A stretch of DNA of 64,000 bases, from positions 480,001 through 544,000 of the forward strand of contig CM062211.1 of the NCBI GenBank assembly GCA_031216445.1, written 5' to 3'. Both the position numbers and the translations under genes were made by a program. The notes under the pieces were generated by a model, which did not search any database, was not told the DNA's origin, and was given only the letters and a program-made list of their open reading frames with translations. Shown in pieces: positions 46,851 to 58,411 of this stretch (position 1 is the stretch's first letter; every line of letters starts with the position of its first letter). The stretch comes from Lateolabrax maculatus. Taxonomy: Eukaryota > Chordata > Actinopteri > Acropomatiformes > Lateolabracidae.

Positions 46851-48216
46851 ATGTGCTATCATCCAAAACAGAGGAAGGACTGTATGAAACACAGTCGTTT
46901 GTTTGCCATCCCAGATTTCTTTTACTGTCACATTTAGGACACAATAGACCTTCAAAGCCATCATCAGTTTCAACAAAACATGGACAAGAGCAATGCTGTG
47001 CTATATCAATTGTTTCTGTCTTTGGTGAAACCTGCTCCTTTGGAATCCGTTCCTCATCTAAAATGATTTTGGTTCTCATCTGAGCCTGATGCTGCACACG
47101 TCTATAGCCTTCATTTTCAAAGAGTGACTGCTTATTGTTGGGTTCAGGTGCTAGTGTAACCAAAGGCCTCTCCACAGCCATATTCCCAATCTGTGGATTT
47201 TCATTTTCACTTACAGCTTCATACAGTAGATCCTTAAAACACGCTGGAAAGCCTAATTCCTCATGATCTGTGTTCAGGATTTTTGTGGCCAGCTGTGATA
47301 TGTCTTCATCCTCTGAGATGTCTTCATATTGTGGATTATTTAAAGTTTTCACAGAGAGTTCTGCCTCGCTCTTCCCTTCAGATAGAGAGGCATGTTCTTT
47401 GACTTTATTTTCGGAGAGTTCTGTGCTTAGTTCAGTTTGTGAGCCCACATTCTTCTCTGGCTTGGAATGTGCTATTCCTTCCTTACAGGTAAAAGTGCAA
47501 TGTTGATTTTTAATGATTTTTTTTTTTGTATTTACAGCTTGATTGTCATTCAGTGATGGGAGTTCAAATGTTTTGTTTTTAGACACTGAACTTGACTTGG
47601 TTTGGAGATACTCTGAGACATCAGTCACACCTTGCACATTGTCCAGCCCTACTGCTTCCACTGGTTTTAGGCCGGTATCTTGTTTCTCCCTATCTGTCAT
47701 GTGTTTGCGAGCACATGACAAGAAACAAGAAACTTGATCAATGTCGTCCAAAGCTTTGTTGGTATTTAAACGAAGAGACTTGTTGTCCTCTTGTGACGCG
47801 CTGCAGTTGAGCGTTAGACTGGGGTGTTTCTCAGTCACTTCATACAAGGTCATTTCTGACACTGCGTTGAGAACCATAGGACTCTCATTTTCATTTTTTG
47901 TGCAAGTGGCAGAAACATTCATCATTATTTGTGGATATGCTGTGGATGTAAAGAAATTAATGTTATCTAGATCCCCATTCCAATATTTTTGCAGTATGAC
48001 ATTAGAAAAGTTATCATTTTTTGCAATGTGATCTACATTCTCCAGACTAGCTATCTGCTCCTTCAGTGCAGTTAATGAATAATGAAGAGTAGTCATGCCA
48101 TTCTTTAAGTATTTACTATGGAAGCTTTCATCATTGCTACAGACAAATGTTTTATCTTTATAGTGATCTGAATAAACAAGTTTTCTGTTGCCATTTGCAA
48201 ACACTGCTCCATCCAA
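46850..48216 (-). CDS. RESF1-like gene, middle part of the large exon
   Basis: The frame (465 codons including its stop at 46822, shifted relative to both neighbours) includes TALKEQIASLENVDHIAKND followed by LQKYWNGDLDNINFF, which looks like a short ordered motif, and acidic stretches (YEDISEDEDISQLATKIL). Near its end is a Cys cluster, CSCPCF then CPKC about 20 residues on (46930-47000), possibly metal-binding. Composition matches the flanking segments, so I read all as one gene. The join to the upstream segment is near 48,230 in an AAAA run and to the downstream one near 46,850. Confidence 0.6.
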
Positions 48217-49367
48217 GTCTTTTCAAAAGTTGGAGGAGCTTGCATAGAGTTTCCTACAAGAAAGACTAGAGTACCTGTTGAATGTTTCTCTGATGCAGAT
48301 TCAGCACAATCGCCTATCTCTTTAGACTTGTTAGTTAACTCAGCATTTGCTATGCTGCCCTTTGAACTGTCCTCTTCAAGAGCTTGTCCAACTGCAGCAG
48401 TGCACTGCTCAATCACAGTACAGTTCAGACTTTTCCTCTCCACAGCCTCCTTGTGGGAGGCAGAGGTTGTAGGGAGATGGGAAACACTGTTGGACCTCGG
48501 CATTTTGCTGTCAGACTGGAGTGTCAAGTCATTAGATAAAATTGTCCTAAAATGTTCAAGTTTTTTTTTTTTTTTTTTAATAAAGTCCTGTATTTGGTCA
48601 TCTGTAGGTGGTACCATATCTCCAACAGATGAGGCTTTGTCTGTAGATGGCTGACCACTGAGAGAGCAAGAGGATACCTGCTGCTGAGAGGGGGTGGAAT
48701 AAGTTCCTCCTATATCAACTGGGTTATGTGTTCTGGTCTGTCCACAGGTTAAATCAGATAGTGAACTTTTCATTTGTTGACTCTTGCAGTGTCTTTCATC
48801 TGAAAAATGAGTACTAGTATTTAGTACAATGTTGGCATTAGTTTCCATTGACAAAGAAGTGGGGGTGGTTAAAAAGGATTTCAAATCTGGAGGATTTCCT
48901 TCCAGTAAGGTATGAAGCAGTGGGCAAGATCTCTGCTGGTTCCCCTCAGACATGGAAGAACACTGATCCTGTAAACGAAATAACTGTGCTGCAATTCCAA
49001 GACTGTGAAGAGCTGCATGACTGGTACTGGCTGAGGAGGCACACTTTAAATGTTGTCTTTGCTACTGTCCAGTTTCATTGTTTAAATTTGACCTTTTCAG
49101 GAAATGTCTTCTAAAATTACCCTTGGAACATTCCTTTTGTTGTCCATTGTTAACAGATTCTCCTACAGAGTTCTCATCAGCAGATATACCAAAACGACTG
49201 CTGTGTTGTGAAGAGACACATGCCATTGAATAAAAATAAAAATCAGCCTTATCTTTTTTGCTTATTTGGGGACGACTGTTCCGAGTACTACATGCACTAT
49301 CCCTGGGTTTTGCCTGCTGGAATCCAATGCTTGCTATGCTTGCCTGTGACTCCAGTTGGTAGTGGAG
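48217..49367 (-). CDS. RESF1-like gene, N-terminal half of the large exon, with in-frame TAG
   Basis: The minus-strand frame from 48953 (first Met in the clean part) encodes MSEGNQQRSCPLLHTLLEGN, a Ser/Thr-rich region and a lysine run coded by a poly-A tract (DFIKKKKKKLEH, 48560-48580). Upstream the same frame stays protein-like to about 49,367, including GISADENSVGESVNNGQQKE, interrupted only by one TAG at 49064-49062 (CAG-TAG-CAA). Composition upstream and downstream of the TAG is alike, so the stop looks like a lesion rather than the boundary of a 5' UTR. If translation really starts at 48953, the upstream part would be noncoding. Confidence 0.55.
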
Positions 49368-49510
49368 TCAGTGGAGGTGATGTGAGAGCACCAACTATAC
49401 TCCAGTGTTGGAACACAGGATAGGCCCCTCTGTGGCTGTGTGGACATCCAGGTCGCATTGCACGTAGCGCAATCTTTCAAGTGATGACTTCAGTTAAGCA
49501 CTTCTCAGGT
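49299..49510 (-). CDS. RESF1-like gene, start of the large exon
   Basis: A good acceptor (T-rich tract, TTTCCTAG; AG at 49512-49511) opens the exon at 49510. The first ATG, at 49458, reads MRPGCPHSHRGAYPVFQHWS and then SIVGALTSPPLTPLPTGVTG, with an in-frame TGA just upstream of it. This frame ends at TAG 49299-49297, while the downstream coding frame opens after TGA 49370-49368. The frame must therefore switch inside a 70-bp window, too short for an ordinary intron. Confidence 0.5.
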
Positions 49511-50810
49511 CTAGGAAACAAATTAAAAAAAAAAAAAAAAAAGGAAAATTAATGGTTGGCTGCTTTTACATTTAATAGGATATACAGGCCTTTTCCACTA
49601 CAGGGACTTTATAACCCATAACTTAACGTGAATCCTTTGTTCTGGTTCTGCTTTAGTTCCACTGTACTCAACTTTCAGCTTCAAGGGTGAGATCCTGAAC
49701 CTAAATTAGCCGGTTTGCGACAATGCATACACCACAATTAATAAAGTTATTGAAGTATGTATATTGAAGTTTGTTTCAATATACAGGCAATATTCTGATT
49801 CAGAATGTGACATGTGTTTTCTAGCTTGTTATGTACATATAAACTGTAGAGACACGCATTTTAACATGCACAGTTTTAGGAATACGATGTGTCAAAGTAC
49901 TATAAACTGCTGTGCAGTGTTTTTACATCCTATAAGCCTTCAAACTCATCTTTATTCTTCCCTTCTGGCTTGCAGGCTCAATACTGAAAACATATTTTTA
50001 CTTTCTTTTTGGTTCTATTTTGGGTCCAGCTTCTATTTGGTAAAATACCAGGATATTACTAAAGTGCAATACCAAAGGTGGCAGTGGCTCAGTGGGTAGG
50101 GGACAGAGACTGTATAGTGACACTTCCACATCCCCGCACAGCCTGACCAGCTTTTAGCATAAAAGTCACCATGTTTTGATCCCATGCTGAGTCCGGGGGA
50201 CCATTGCTAACTTTGATTGATGCTGCACGGTATTTACCGTGAGTTTCAAAGCGCTAATCACACATGGGTTCATGATAATTAAAATTTGAAACGGTAATAC
50301 TTAGTCTTTTATTTTACCGTAGTTTATCATTAACCGGCAAAGTTCCATCCCTACTTTGTTGAAACAAAAAACACTTTTTTGTAACTGGGTTTGCAAAGTA
50401 CAATTCATTTTTTTCCCACTAAATTTGTCTCTATTTGAGTGAGAGTGCGTGTGTGGCAAATGTGGTATGCTTTTGCAGGCGTGAGTGTAGACTGAGATTA
50501 GAGCTGAAATGGAGATAGCTAGCTTAGTCCAGATAGTTTAGGTCAAGTCTCCCTGAGACTGAAGGACCAAACTGGCGTTTTATTATCAATTAACCCATTT
50601 AAGTAGCCAATGTCCAGTTGACTCATTAATGACATAAATGCCAACCGTTATAAGGTATTACAAGGCATGTGAACAGCTAACTGTATTTCAATGTCAAAAC
50701 TGAGTCACAAACTTAAAGAAAGTGTTATATATGTATATGTATTTTATATATATATATAAAATATAACACAAACGAATCTTAGTGTTATAATAACGCTCAA
50801 CATTACTTAC
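49511..50810 (-). other. Intron of the RESF1-like gene
   Basis: Runs from donor GTAAGT (50810-50805) to the acceptor at 49511. It contains a poly-A/T tract (49525-49542) next to the acceptor, AT-rich sequence, and no recognisable gene. Around 49590-49660 'CCTTTTCCACTACAGGGAC' resembles the end of a fish DNA element. Confidence 0.6.
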
Positions 50811-51085
50811 CGTATCTCCCCAATTCACCTTATACATTTCTTAAAATGCCCAAAGCATCCTCAAAACTGTTGTAAAGGTCCTCTGATGTTTTCCTACGGT
50901 GAGTTTTAACCGCGTAAAATTTCACTCAACTGAAATAAATCCCATCGCAATGGTTGTTATCCGTCAACACCCTTGTGTCCGAAGTAGAAAACTAGTGGAT
51001 TCATTTTCTCATTGATATTTCCACTGAACTTGGTGTGCAGAATTCCTGCTGGAACAGTTCCCTGCTAGATTCAACAGACAGTGAG
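50811..51085 (-). other. Probable 5' noncoding exon of the RESF1-like gene
   Basis: Ends in a textbook donor, GGGGAGATACG|GTAAGT (exon end 50811). Its 5' limit is set only by the promoter elements, about 30 bp beyond the TATA box. No convincing coding frame is present. Confidence 0.5.
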
Positions 51086-51115
51086 GAAGGAGGGACTGGG
51101 GAGTTGACTGGACCG

Positions 51116-51147
51116 TTTATATGACGCTGAGCTTGAGCTCTGATTGG
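51116..51147 (-). promoter_or_regulatory. TATA box and CCAAT box
   Basis: On the minus strand the order is CCAAT (51147-51143), then TATAAA (51121-51116), with a GT-donor exon some 270 bp downstream. The combination and position fit the core promoter of the large-exon gene. Confidence 0.5.
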
Positions 51148-51239
51148 TGGCTTTTTGGAAGGGGGTGTTAGATTGAGAGAGGCAAATGCAGTCATGCATT
51201 GAATTTGGTGCAATAAAATACATCCATGGTTAGGTGGCA

Positions 51240-51720
51240 GTAATGTACATAAAACTCCGGTTATTTTATTTTTTTATTTACCAGGGATAATGCACATTAG
51301 TCAACATTTCAGTTTACACATCAGTGTAAATGTGAGTTAGCTTTTTAGAGCCTGGTGCCACAGCTGCTCTCCACCACTGCAAGACCCAGGGCATGATGGA
51401 AAACGCCTGGCTGTCACCAAGGTGATTGGCTCTTAGTTTTGACCACAAACACCACGTTTTGGAGAAAATCCTAATTTTCTTTGTAGTTGTAATATTTAAC
51501 ACTAGAATGTAGACTATTATTCTCATGTTGTGCTACAAAGGTTTAATCTGTTAACAAACATATCTTGTGTGGTTGATAATAATTGTATTATTAACAATAA
51601 TAATAATAATAAAGGTTATTTATAGAGCACTTATAAAAATGAGCTGTTACAAAGTGCTTTACAAGGCAAACAAAAAGTATAGAATACAAAGCCAGATACA
51701 CACACATTCACATATATATA
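51240..51720. repeat. Repeat cluster: LINE-like tails with (AAT)n
   Basis: 51258-51420 ('TTTATTTACCAGGGATAATG' onwards) resembles a common teleost LINE 3' end. 51589-51680 is an AAT run followed by 'GGTTATTTATAGAGCACTTA' and 'GTTACAAAGTGCTTTACAAG', the antisense of another LINE tail. Confidence 0.55.
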
Positions 51721-53930
51721 ATTACAAACAAATATAAATAAATCAATAAATAAAGATAATAAGAAAGCCTAATTACAACATGATCCTTAATTACAACATG
51801 ATCCTTAATTACTGCCAGATCCTCTCGGGAAAACTGAGATTGGACTATCCTGTTGTTCCAAGCCTGTAAGACAGAGATTAAATATCAGGTTGTTGTTTAT
51901 CAGGCAAATAGCGTGAAGGACGTTTGGTGCCAGTATTAGAATGACCTGCATAAGAAGCGAGAGAATTACTCTTCTTGGCCAAAGAGATTATAAATCCTGG
52001 TGTGTCATAAACAGAGGAAGAAATCCTATTTGTAAGAACCCTAAAGAGGAGGAGAAACTGGCAGTAGATTGGTAAGAGAAATTATGCATTACTAGTCAGT
52101 GTATTATGTGCAAACATTCAGTATTGTACTCTGCAGAGACAAACTCAGGTCTTTTGTGTAATACAAAGATCTTTAATAAATTACCTCTTCTCCAGGTGTT
52201 TTATCCATCACAAAAGCACCCCAAGTTGGACACAAAACCGGCATGCATTGTGCAGCGATTACCGTTGATGGATTCTGCACAGGCCTGGCTCATCTCGAAC
52301 AAGCCTATTGACAGAAGCCAGTGCAACAACAGAAGCTGAAGTAGTATATCCCAATTGTTTGCATACTGCTTGCAACAGTGCATACTTTGTCCGGGCAGCT
52401 GCACGTTACATACTAAAAGGAAGCCTTAGACAACTAAAGTTGTATCTCACAAAATGTGCTCTCTATTGGTATTGTTATTATTATTATTATTATTTATGAA
52501 TGTTAACTCTTGCTGCAGCAAAAGGGCCAAACGTGGGCCGGAAAAGGTCTGGTCTTCTTGTCAGCAAATAGTCAAAAATGACCTTCAAATCATCTATTAG
52601 AGTCCCAACAATACCTAGAAATATGCAGCCAAGTCAGACAGAATCTGATTTGAATAGTTTATTGAGTACTGGCATGTAACAGCAATAAACTTGAGCAAGG
52701 TCCCAGAACCTGACCGATTTCAGCTAAAAAAGCTCCTCTTTTTACCACACGTGGGAGAAAAACCCTCAGCTGGGCCAGGTGTCTTCAGGTTCTTTACCAC
52801 ACTGTTATCAACATTCAATTCAAATAATGCAAATGAGACTTGCAGAGTTAAATACAATTTAGGTTTACTTCAAAAATCAACATTATACAAGGAAACCGAG
52901 CTGGTCCATGGAGCAACTTTCTACTTGCCTCAGGGCACTCTCTCTTTTATGTCCTATCACACACTCTTCCTACTGTGGGCTTAACCTTTGTACTACTCCT
53001 TCCCCCATATTCTACGGTTTTCTCTATAAACCCAAATTTTTCTCTTTCTTTGGGTATTGCTGACTTATTGTAATAAATGGTGTCTACATTCCTCAGTGCT
53101 CGTCAATGCCCTTTCGTCACGTGTATATAATGAGAAGAATACATTGTCCATTCTACACACTATTATTTCCTACAACACGCCATATTAACAAAAAATACTT
53201 GAATAAAATAAAAATATGCTTATCACAATGAACATGTTTCCCACACACACGTGAAAATACTCCACGAGTAAAAGTCCTGCGTTTAAAACCTTACTTAAGT
53301 AAAAGCATGTGTTTTCAGCTACTCATTCTGAAGAACAATTGTCTGTCAGATGTTTTTAATATTAATGCTGCATTCTTTAGTGTGGTTCATTTCACTGCTG
53401 TAACTGTTTGAGGTTGTGCTAATTTAAAAAAAAGTCACTTCACAAACACCAATGCTAAAAGCCACATGCAGTTAGAGTGAAAATTGTTAGCGTCTTCAGA
53501 GAGTTGGTGGTATTTAAATCGCAGTTTTAGTTATTTTTCAAAATAAGATGTAAATACAGTCTGTAAATAATATTTTGACATTATTATAATATTTATCATT
53601 ATTGTCACAGCATTCAAAGCTAGCAGTCCATGGCGGTTTTCAAAACACAATCCAAAATAATAGTAAAAGGGAAAAGTGATTCTGCATAGCTGACAAATTA
53701 CTAGGGCAAGGTCAGGGACCACTTGATTATCACCTAGAAAATGGGTACCAATAAGAGTAAGGCAAAACAGGAAATGTCTGAACAAGGTCCTGATCCAACC
53801 GATATGGGAGCACCAAATATGCAGTTTATGATAAAAAAAACTATTGACAAATGAGCTGTGGTCAAATGAGTGTATGGGTTTCATGTCAGGAAGAAATGAA
53901 TAAATTAAAAAGTAGAAAGAAAAAAAATAC
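51720..53930. other. Intergenic, no gene seen
   Basis: About 2.2 kb with a short (ATT)n run at 52470-52495 and unsupported AT-rich frames. The 133-residue minus frame at 53531-53932 has only biased hydrophobic/aromatic composition and no recognisable domain. Confidence 0.5.
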
Positions 53931-54169
53931 ACAGGTGACCCTGACTTGGACGCAGCTCCACCAAAATGACCCCAGGTTTTGCCACTAGTCTCACCACATC
54001 AGTTTCGGCTGCAACCTCCACTCCATCAGCCATGGCTCCACCACCGCTGAGGTACTCACCTCGATCAATACACAACCTCAGCTGTCTGCACTCCCAGCTC
54101 ACCCCTGACACCCCCTGGCAATCCATCAGGCCAAAATGTTGTCTGGCGACCCACTGGAGATTCATTTCC

Positions 54170-54340
54170 AATATTGGAGGTGGATGATGGTGCCGGAGGA
54201 AGCCAACATGTTTTCAGAGCTTGGACAGTAAATACCATGAAAGAATTGGCACAAAGCCAGCCCAAAATTGAGGAAGTACGAGGAGAGGAGTATGTCAGTG
54301 AGCTGGGCATACTGATACCACATGGTGTTACACGCCTGAG
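54170..54340 (+). mobile_element. Possible gag-like fragment next to the LTR
   Basis: The plus frame contains HVFRAWTVNTMKELAQSQPK and GEEYVSELGIL, vaguely like the capsid entry region of retroviral/retrotransposon gag proteins (Trp-Thr/Ser, Lys-Glu-Ala/Leu, Pro-x, Gly-x-x-Phe/Tyr). It is only about 55 residues long and lies 90 bp before the solo LTR. Weak assignment. Confidence 0.3.
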
Positions 54341-54430
54341 GACCACCATGTACCCGCACCATCACTTATGCTGTACTCTGTATAATCAATAAAATGTGTG
54401 TGTGTACCATGGAAAATCAAGAGTCATTTT

Positions 54431-54905
54431 TGTGAAGGAATTTTCTTTCTTGTATGTGAAACATCCATCTTGTGGGTTAAAGGTAAGTTAAAACAGGTCT
54501 TCGCTGGTCAGGTCAACTGCCTGTCTCTGTTTGCCTGTCTCTGTGTGCCTGATAAGGCAGAGTTGGCTCTGGCACCTGGTAGAGAGACTATAGAGAGGCT
54601 ATGCTGTTGCTAGGTAAACCAAGGTGGACATATTTTCTTGTTTAGGTCCAATATCCAATAGAATCCTCACACATGCCAGGCTGAGTTAGGAATAACCCTA
54701 TTTGGATATCGCGATCTGTGGAGAGTTAAATACTGAGCTTCAGGACACCATCCTCAGATTTGGGGTAGCAGCACACTGTGTTTCACATGTTGTTGTTTTC
54801 CCCATTTATCTTCGATTCAAGCTTCAGTAAAAATTTCTGCTTAAGACATCCAGGTCTCCTGAAACTTCTTGTCTCAAGTTAACCAGCTCTAAGATTTCCT
54901 TCACA
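54431..54905 (+). mobile_element. Solo LTR (retrovirus-like), copy 2
   Basis: Perfect 10-bp inverted ends, TGTGAAGGAA and TTCCTTCACA. It aligns along its whole length with the LTR at 1100-1660 but lacks about 90 bp, including a segment around 1255-1320 of copy 1. Its poly(A) signal is mutated (AGTAAA). GTCAT occurs right after it (54906-54910) and also 3 bp before it (54423-54427), which may be a target duplication with a small offset. No internal genes are attached. Confidence 0.82.
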
Positions 54906-55128
54906 GTCATCAACTGAAAGGATGAGCGCAGATGTACTGTTAAAGAACATCTGGCAACGAGACCATGTTTACCTGAACAAAACCGTATGATGATTGACAT
55001 AAGGTACACCATTATTAATGTACACTAAATATTTGATGTGTGAAACAGGATCAGGAAATAATGGTGGAATAAATAGTTGATGGCTCAAGGCCATATGACA
55101 ATATTTTGCACATTCCTGCACAAACTTT

Positions 55129-55403
55129 CCTGGGAACCAGACGAATCTGCGAGCTCATGTTTTATTTGCTGTGCCAGATACGTCTAGCCCCCCTCCCATT
55201 CAAACTGATTTCCTCGGTACTGGTATCAGGCGAGCCAATCACAAGTGTTTATCTAGTATGAGGCGGGTTTAAGACGATGACTGACAAAGAGGAGCGCTGG
55301 CCGTATTGTATGACAGGACAGTGTTTCGTCGCTCAGGTTGCTTGTCTTCGCCCATCGATGATGCCCCTTAGAAATCGAAAATGAACTGAGAGGTTCCAGA
55401 CTA
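55129..55403. mobile_element. MITE-like element, copy B
   Basis: Matches 28579-29021 at both ends ('CTGGGAACCAGACGAATCTG' and 'AACTGAGAGGTTCCAGACTA') with an internal deletion of about 165 bp. Confidence 0.7.
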
Positions 55404-55478
55404 ATACACATTTGTGAATTAGCCTGGCAATGCCAGGCTAGCACAAACTGTTTTGCTTTTTATTTAAAAACAGATATA

Positions 55479-55692
55479 TTGCACATATTTTATTAATATT
55501 ATATTCAGTATTTTCATATTCTATATTGTAAATACTTCTATTCCTTTTTTATATAAATTATATTTATGTTTAGTTTCTTGACTTTTGCACTACTTGTTTT
55601 ACTTCTACTTTCTTATTTCTCTATGTCTATTGTTATGCACCAATACACACGTACTCGCAATAAACCCAATTCTGATTCTGAATCTGATTCTG
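55479..55692 (+). repeat. L2-type LINE 3' end
   Basis: Same blocks as 25321-25507: 'GCACATATTTTATTAATATT', 'TTTTGCACTACTTGTTTTAC', then CAATAAACCCAATTCTGATT and a tail of TGATTC units. Confidence 0.85.
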
Positions 55693-55699
55693 ATGAAAA

Positions 55700-58040
55700 A
55701 TTTACAGTAACTGTGGAAAACCCCAGAATATGTGAAAATTGGAGGAACCCCAGAGAATAATTTCCACAATGGGAGGTCTTCTCCAGACTGTGTTTTTCTG
55801 ATTCAGTTTCAGTGTCTGCTTCATGAAACAGACTTGGTTTACTTATTTGTTGTTATTTGTTGTTACGTATTTGTTGGAGTGCATAAGTAAATCTACAATC
55901 ACATTGAACTCTATCTGACTCTCTGTGGTTTTCTTCAGTGTTAAAGTGTTTACTTCTTACTTTTAAAAGACTTTAAGTGTTGTGAAAGGTCTGAAGTTCC
56001 ATTGGCCCGGCTGAAAGGTTTTTCACGACATTAGCTCAGGGCCATGCACAGATGTCTGACACCTCTTGCCTGGCCTGTTCCACACAGTCCCTTTTTACAG
56101 AAAAAGTATTACTTCTGGAAGGAGTACCAATGCAACCGATTCAAAATATTTGAATCAAACAGTCTGCAGATCCCTGTGTAACCTCTCATGGACCTTCCCA
56201 GACAACTCAACAGACAGCGGCCTATGAGTCAAGGCCTAACAGTAAGGATAAACTTGACATATCCATCATTCTGCATGTGCAGATAGGCAAATCACACTTG
56301 CTGGAACAAAACAAAGTACCTTGGTAGGCATACTAAGGACAAAAAACTTTTCTTTTTTTTCACAATGTATGTACAACATTGCTTGTGAAGGAGTGCACGA
56401 TGGAAGTTCTACATGTATGATGTGAATGTAACTATGCCATGTGTTGATAGCAATTGTGTTTTGTCCCAAATTTCTGCAATGAACACCACAACAGGCATAG
56501 GAGGACTGCGAGATTATCATTGGGTTTGTGGGAAACAAGCTTATGGTTTCTTCTTCTAAATTGGGCAGGCTATTCACCCCATACCACATCTTCTATTTTA
56601 AGCAAACATGACCAATTCTAAATTATCTCTTCACCACTGAACTAAAAGAGAAATCGCACAACCTTGGACCTTTCCATTATTGCATTAGCTTGGGAGAAAA
56701 ATGAGGAAAGGACCATTTTTTCTTTGGTATGGTGTCACTTTTCTTGCTTGTCACATTGACATCATTACTTACAGACTATATAATTATATGACAAACAACA
56801 CCAAAGGCTTAAAATTCTTGAAAAATGCTGCAAGAAATCATAGGAAGGTTCTGCTAAAACACTAAATTTACACCTTATTTGTTGCAAAAGAAGCCTTTAA
56901 TGTCACCTAATTTTCTAGCATATTACCACAGTGTACACATTAACCAGGTATGTGAGGCTGTCTTGGAGCATATCAGCAAGGACAGTACACTATGTTTCAG
57001 AGTACAGCTGCAGACTGATATGATGAGTTACAGTTGCTCTATCTGGGTGGCCACACCATATTTTGTTTGAATAATTGCTTGACAGAAGGAGAGGCACTCT
57101 CTCAGTCTGATACTTTGTTGAAGGCTGTGACTGCCCACTTTCAAGTGTTACAATAAAACCCACCCTCGAACTTGGATTATAGTTTAGGCTGCTACTTGTG
57201 CTTCAACTACTACTGCTGCTGCTCCTGCTGGGGGCCTTTCCTTGAAAATGTTGAGGCACTCCCCTATCTGACACCCCTGGCGATTTTTGAGCTGAGCCCC
57301 TGGTGACCCCAGTTGACTTACTACAGGTGAATCGGATCTTGATAGTCAGCGGTTGGCCCTGGAAGTACTGGGGACTTAATGGGGAGAAGCAGTTCTCCAG
57401 ATCACTGTGTGACTCTGTTGTTTGATAGGACAGACAGAGAGGAGGACAAATAAAACAACATCCATAAACAGATATATGAATGAAGCAGTCAGAGTTCAAA
57501 TATACTGGATTTAGTTTAAGTGACAGCATACACTCATGTACTCATCATAGTCCACTTCAGACAATTAAAAGCTAGGGATGGCACTCAATTCCCACCGAAG
57601 AGATCTGCAACTGTAAATTATTGTTTTCTAAGACCAAACCATGATGAAAAACAAACAAAGAAAATACAAACTAATGACATACTTATCCGTTAAACCAGAA
57701 AACTATGGAGAAATAAAAACAATTCTAAATCTCCCAAAAGTTTGAAAAGACAAAGTTTTTGAAACAGTTAATAGTAGATATATAAGACTATACCATGGGC
57801 CATGGTTGTGGTTCTGGGTCACAACTGTGTGTATGTGTGTGTTGTAGAAATTGCCTGCAAACACTTAGCACTCAGGAAATAAATATGAAAAATATGATGT
57901 ATACAGTATATTTTGGAGAAAGGAGTACAGAAGTCAAAGGAGCTGTTCCTCTCTTTCCTTCAGACAGAGTTCAGTGGTTATTAATGGTTACAGCAGAAAA
58001 AAAGTTTTACAAGATTGTTTTTTCTACTACTTACATAAGG
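55700..58040. other. Intergenic, no gene seen
   Basis: No supported gene. Minus frames at 56266-56589 (107 residues) and 57203-57529 (108 residues, ending in a serine run) have no recognisable domain. Confidence 0.5.
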
Positions 58041-58043
58041 TCA

Positions 58044-58411
58044 CTAACCTTACGCTCTTACAGCCTAACACAAGCCTCAGCACATGTGGCCAGTGTTATG
58101 GTTCCAGTGCTGTGGACAACTTCCTGCATCGTTTCAGTACCAATGACACTCCAGCAAGTCCAGGGTCTGAAAACATACTACGTGCCTTCTGCTCCTTCTG
58201 CCTCATCTACTTTGGTGCGTTGAACATTGTTGACTCAGTGGTGGCGTCCTTATTCTACAGGCTCTCCAGATCCGAAGTTGAATGTGCACCGATGGGTGAG
58301 GCTTGGGTGAAGTATGGCGAGGGCATTGGTGCATTGGCTGTCATTGCCTCCTGTAGGACTCTTTTTGCCCCATTATACACTATGTTTGACCTGGTGTGGG
58401 ATTGGGACTAG
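58044..58411 (+). CDS. Unrecognised ORF with two hydrophobic segments
   Basis: A plus-strand frame (part of 57974-58411) contains NILRAFCSFCLIYFGALNIV and, later, GIGALAVIASCRTLFAPLYT, two stretches that could be membrane segments. Codon composition is less AT-biased than the flanks, and a T-rich AG (ACGCTCTTACAG, 58045-58056) could be a splice acceptor. It ends at a stop at 58411. I recognise no family; it may be a real terminal exon, a retroelement relic or chance. Confidence 0.25.

Noticed and set aside
53531..53932. 133-residue minus ORF
   Set aside because: AT-rich, hydrophobic/aromatic-biased chance frame; no motif, splice context or neighbour support.
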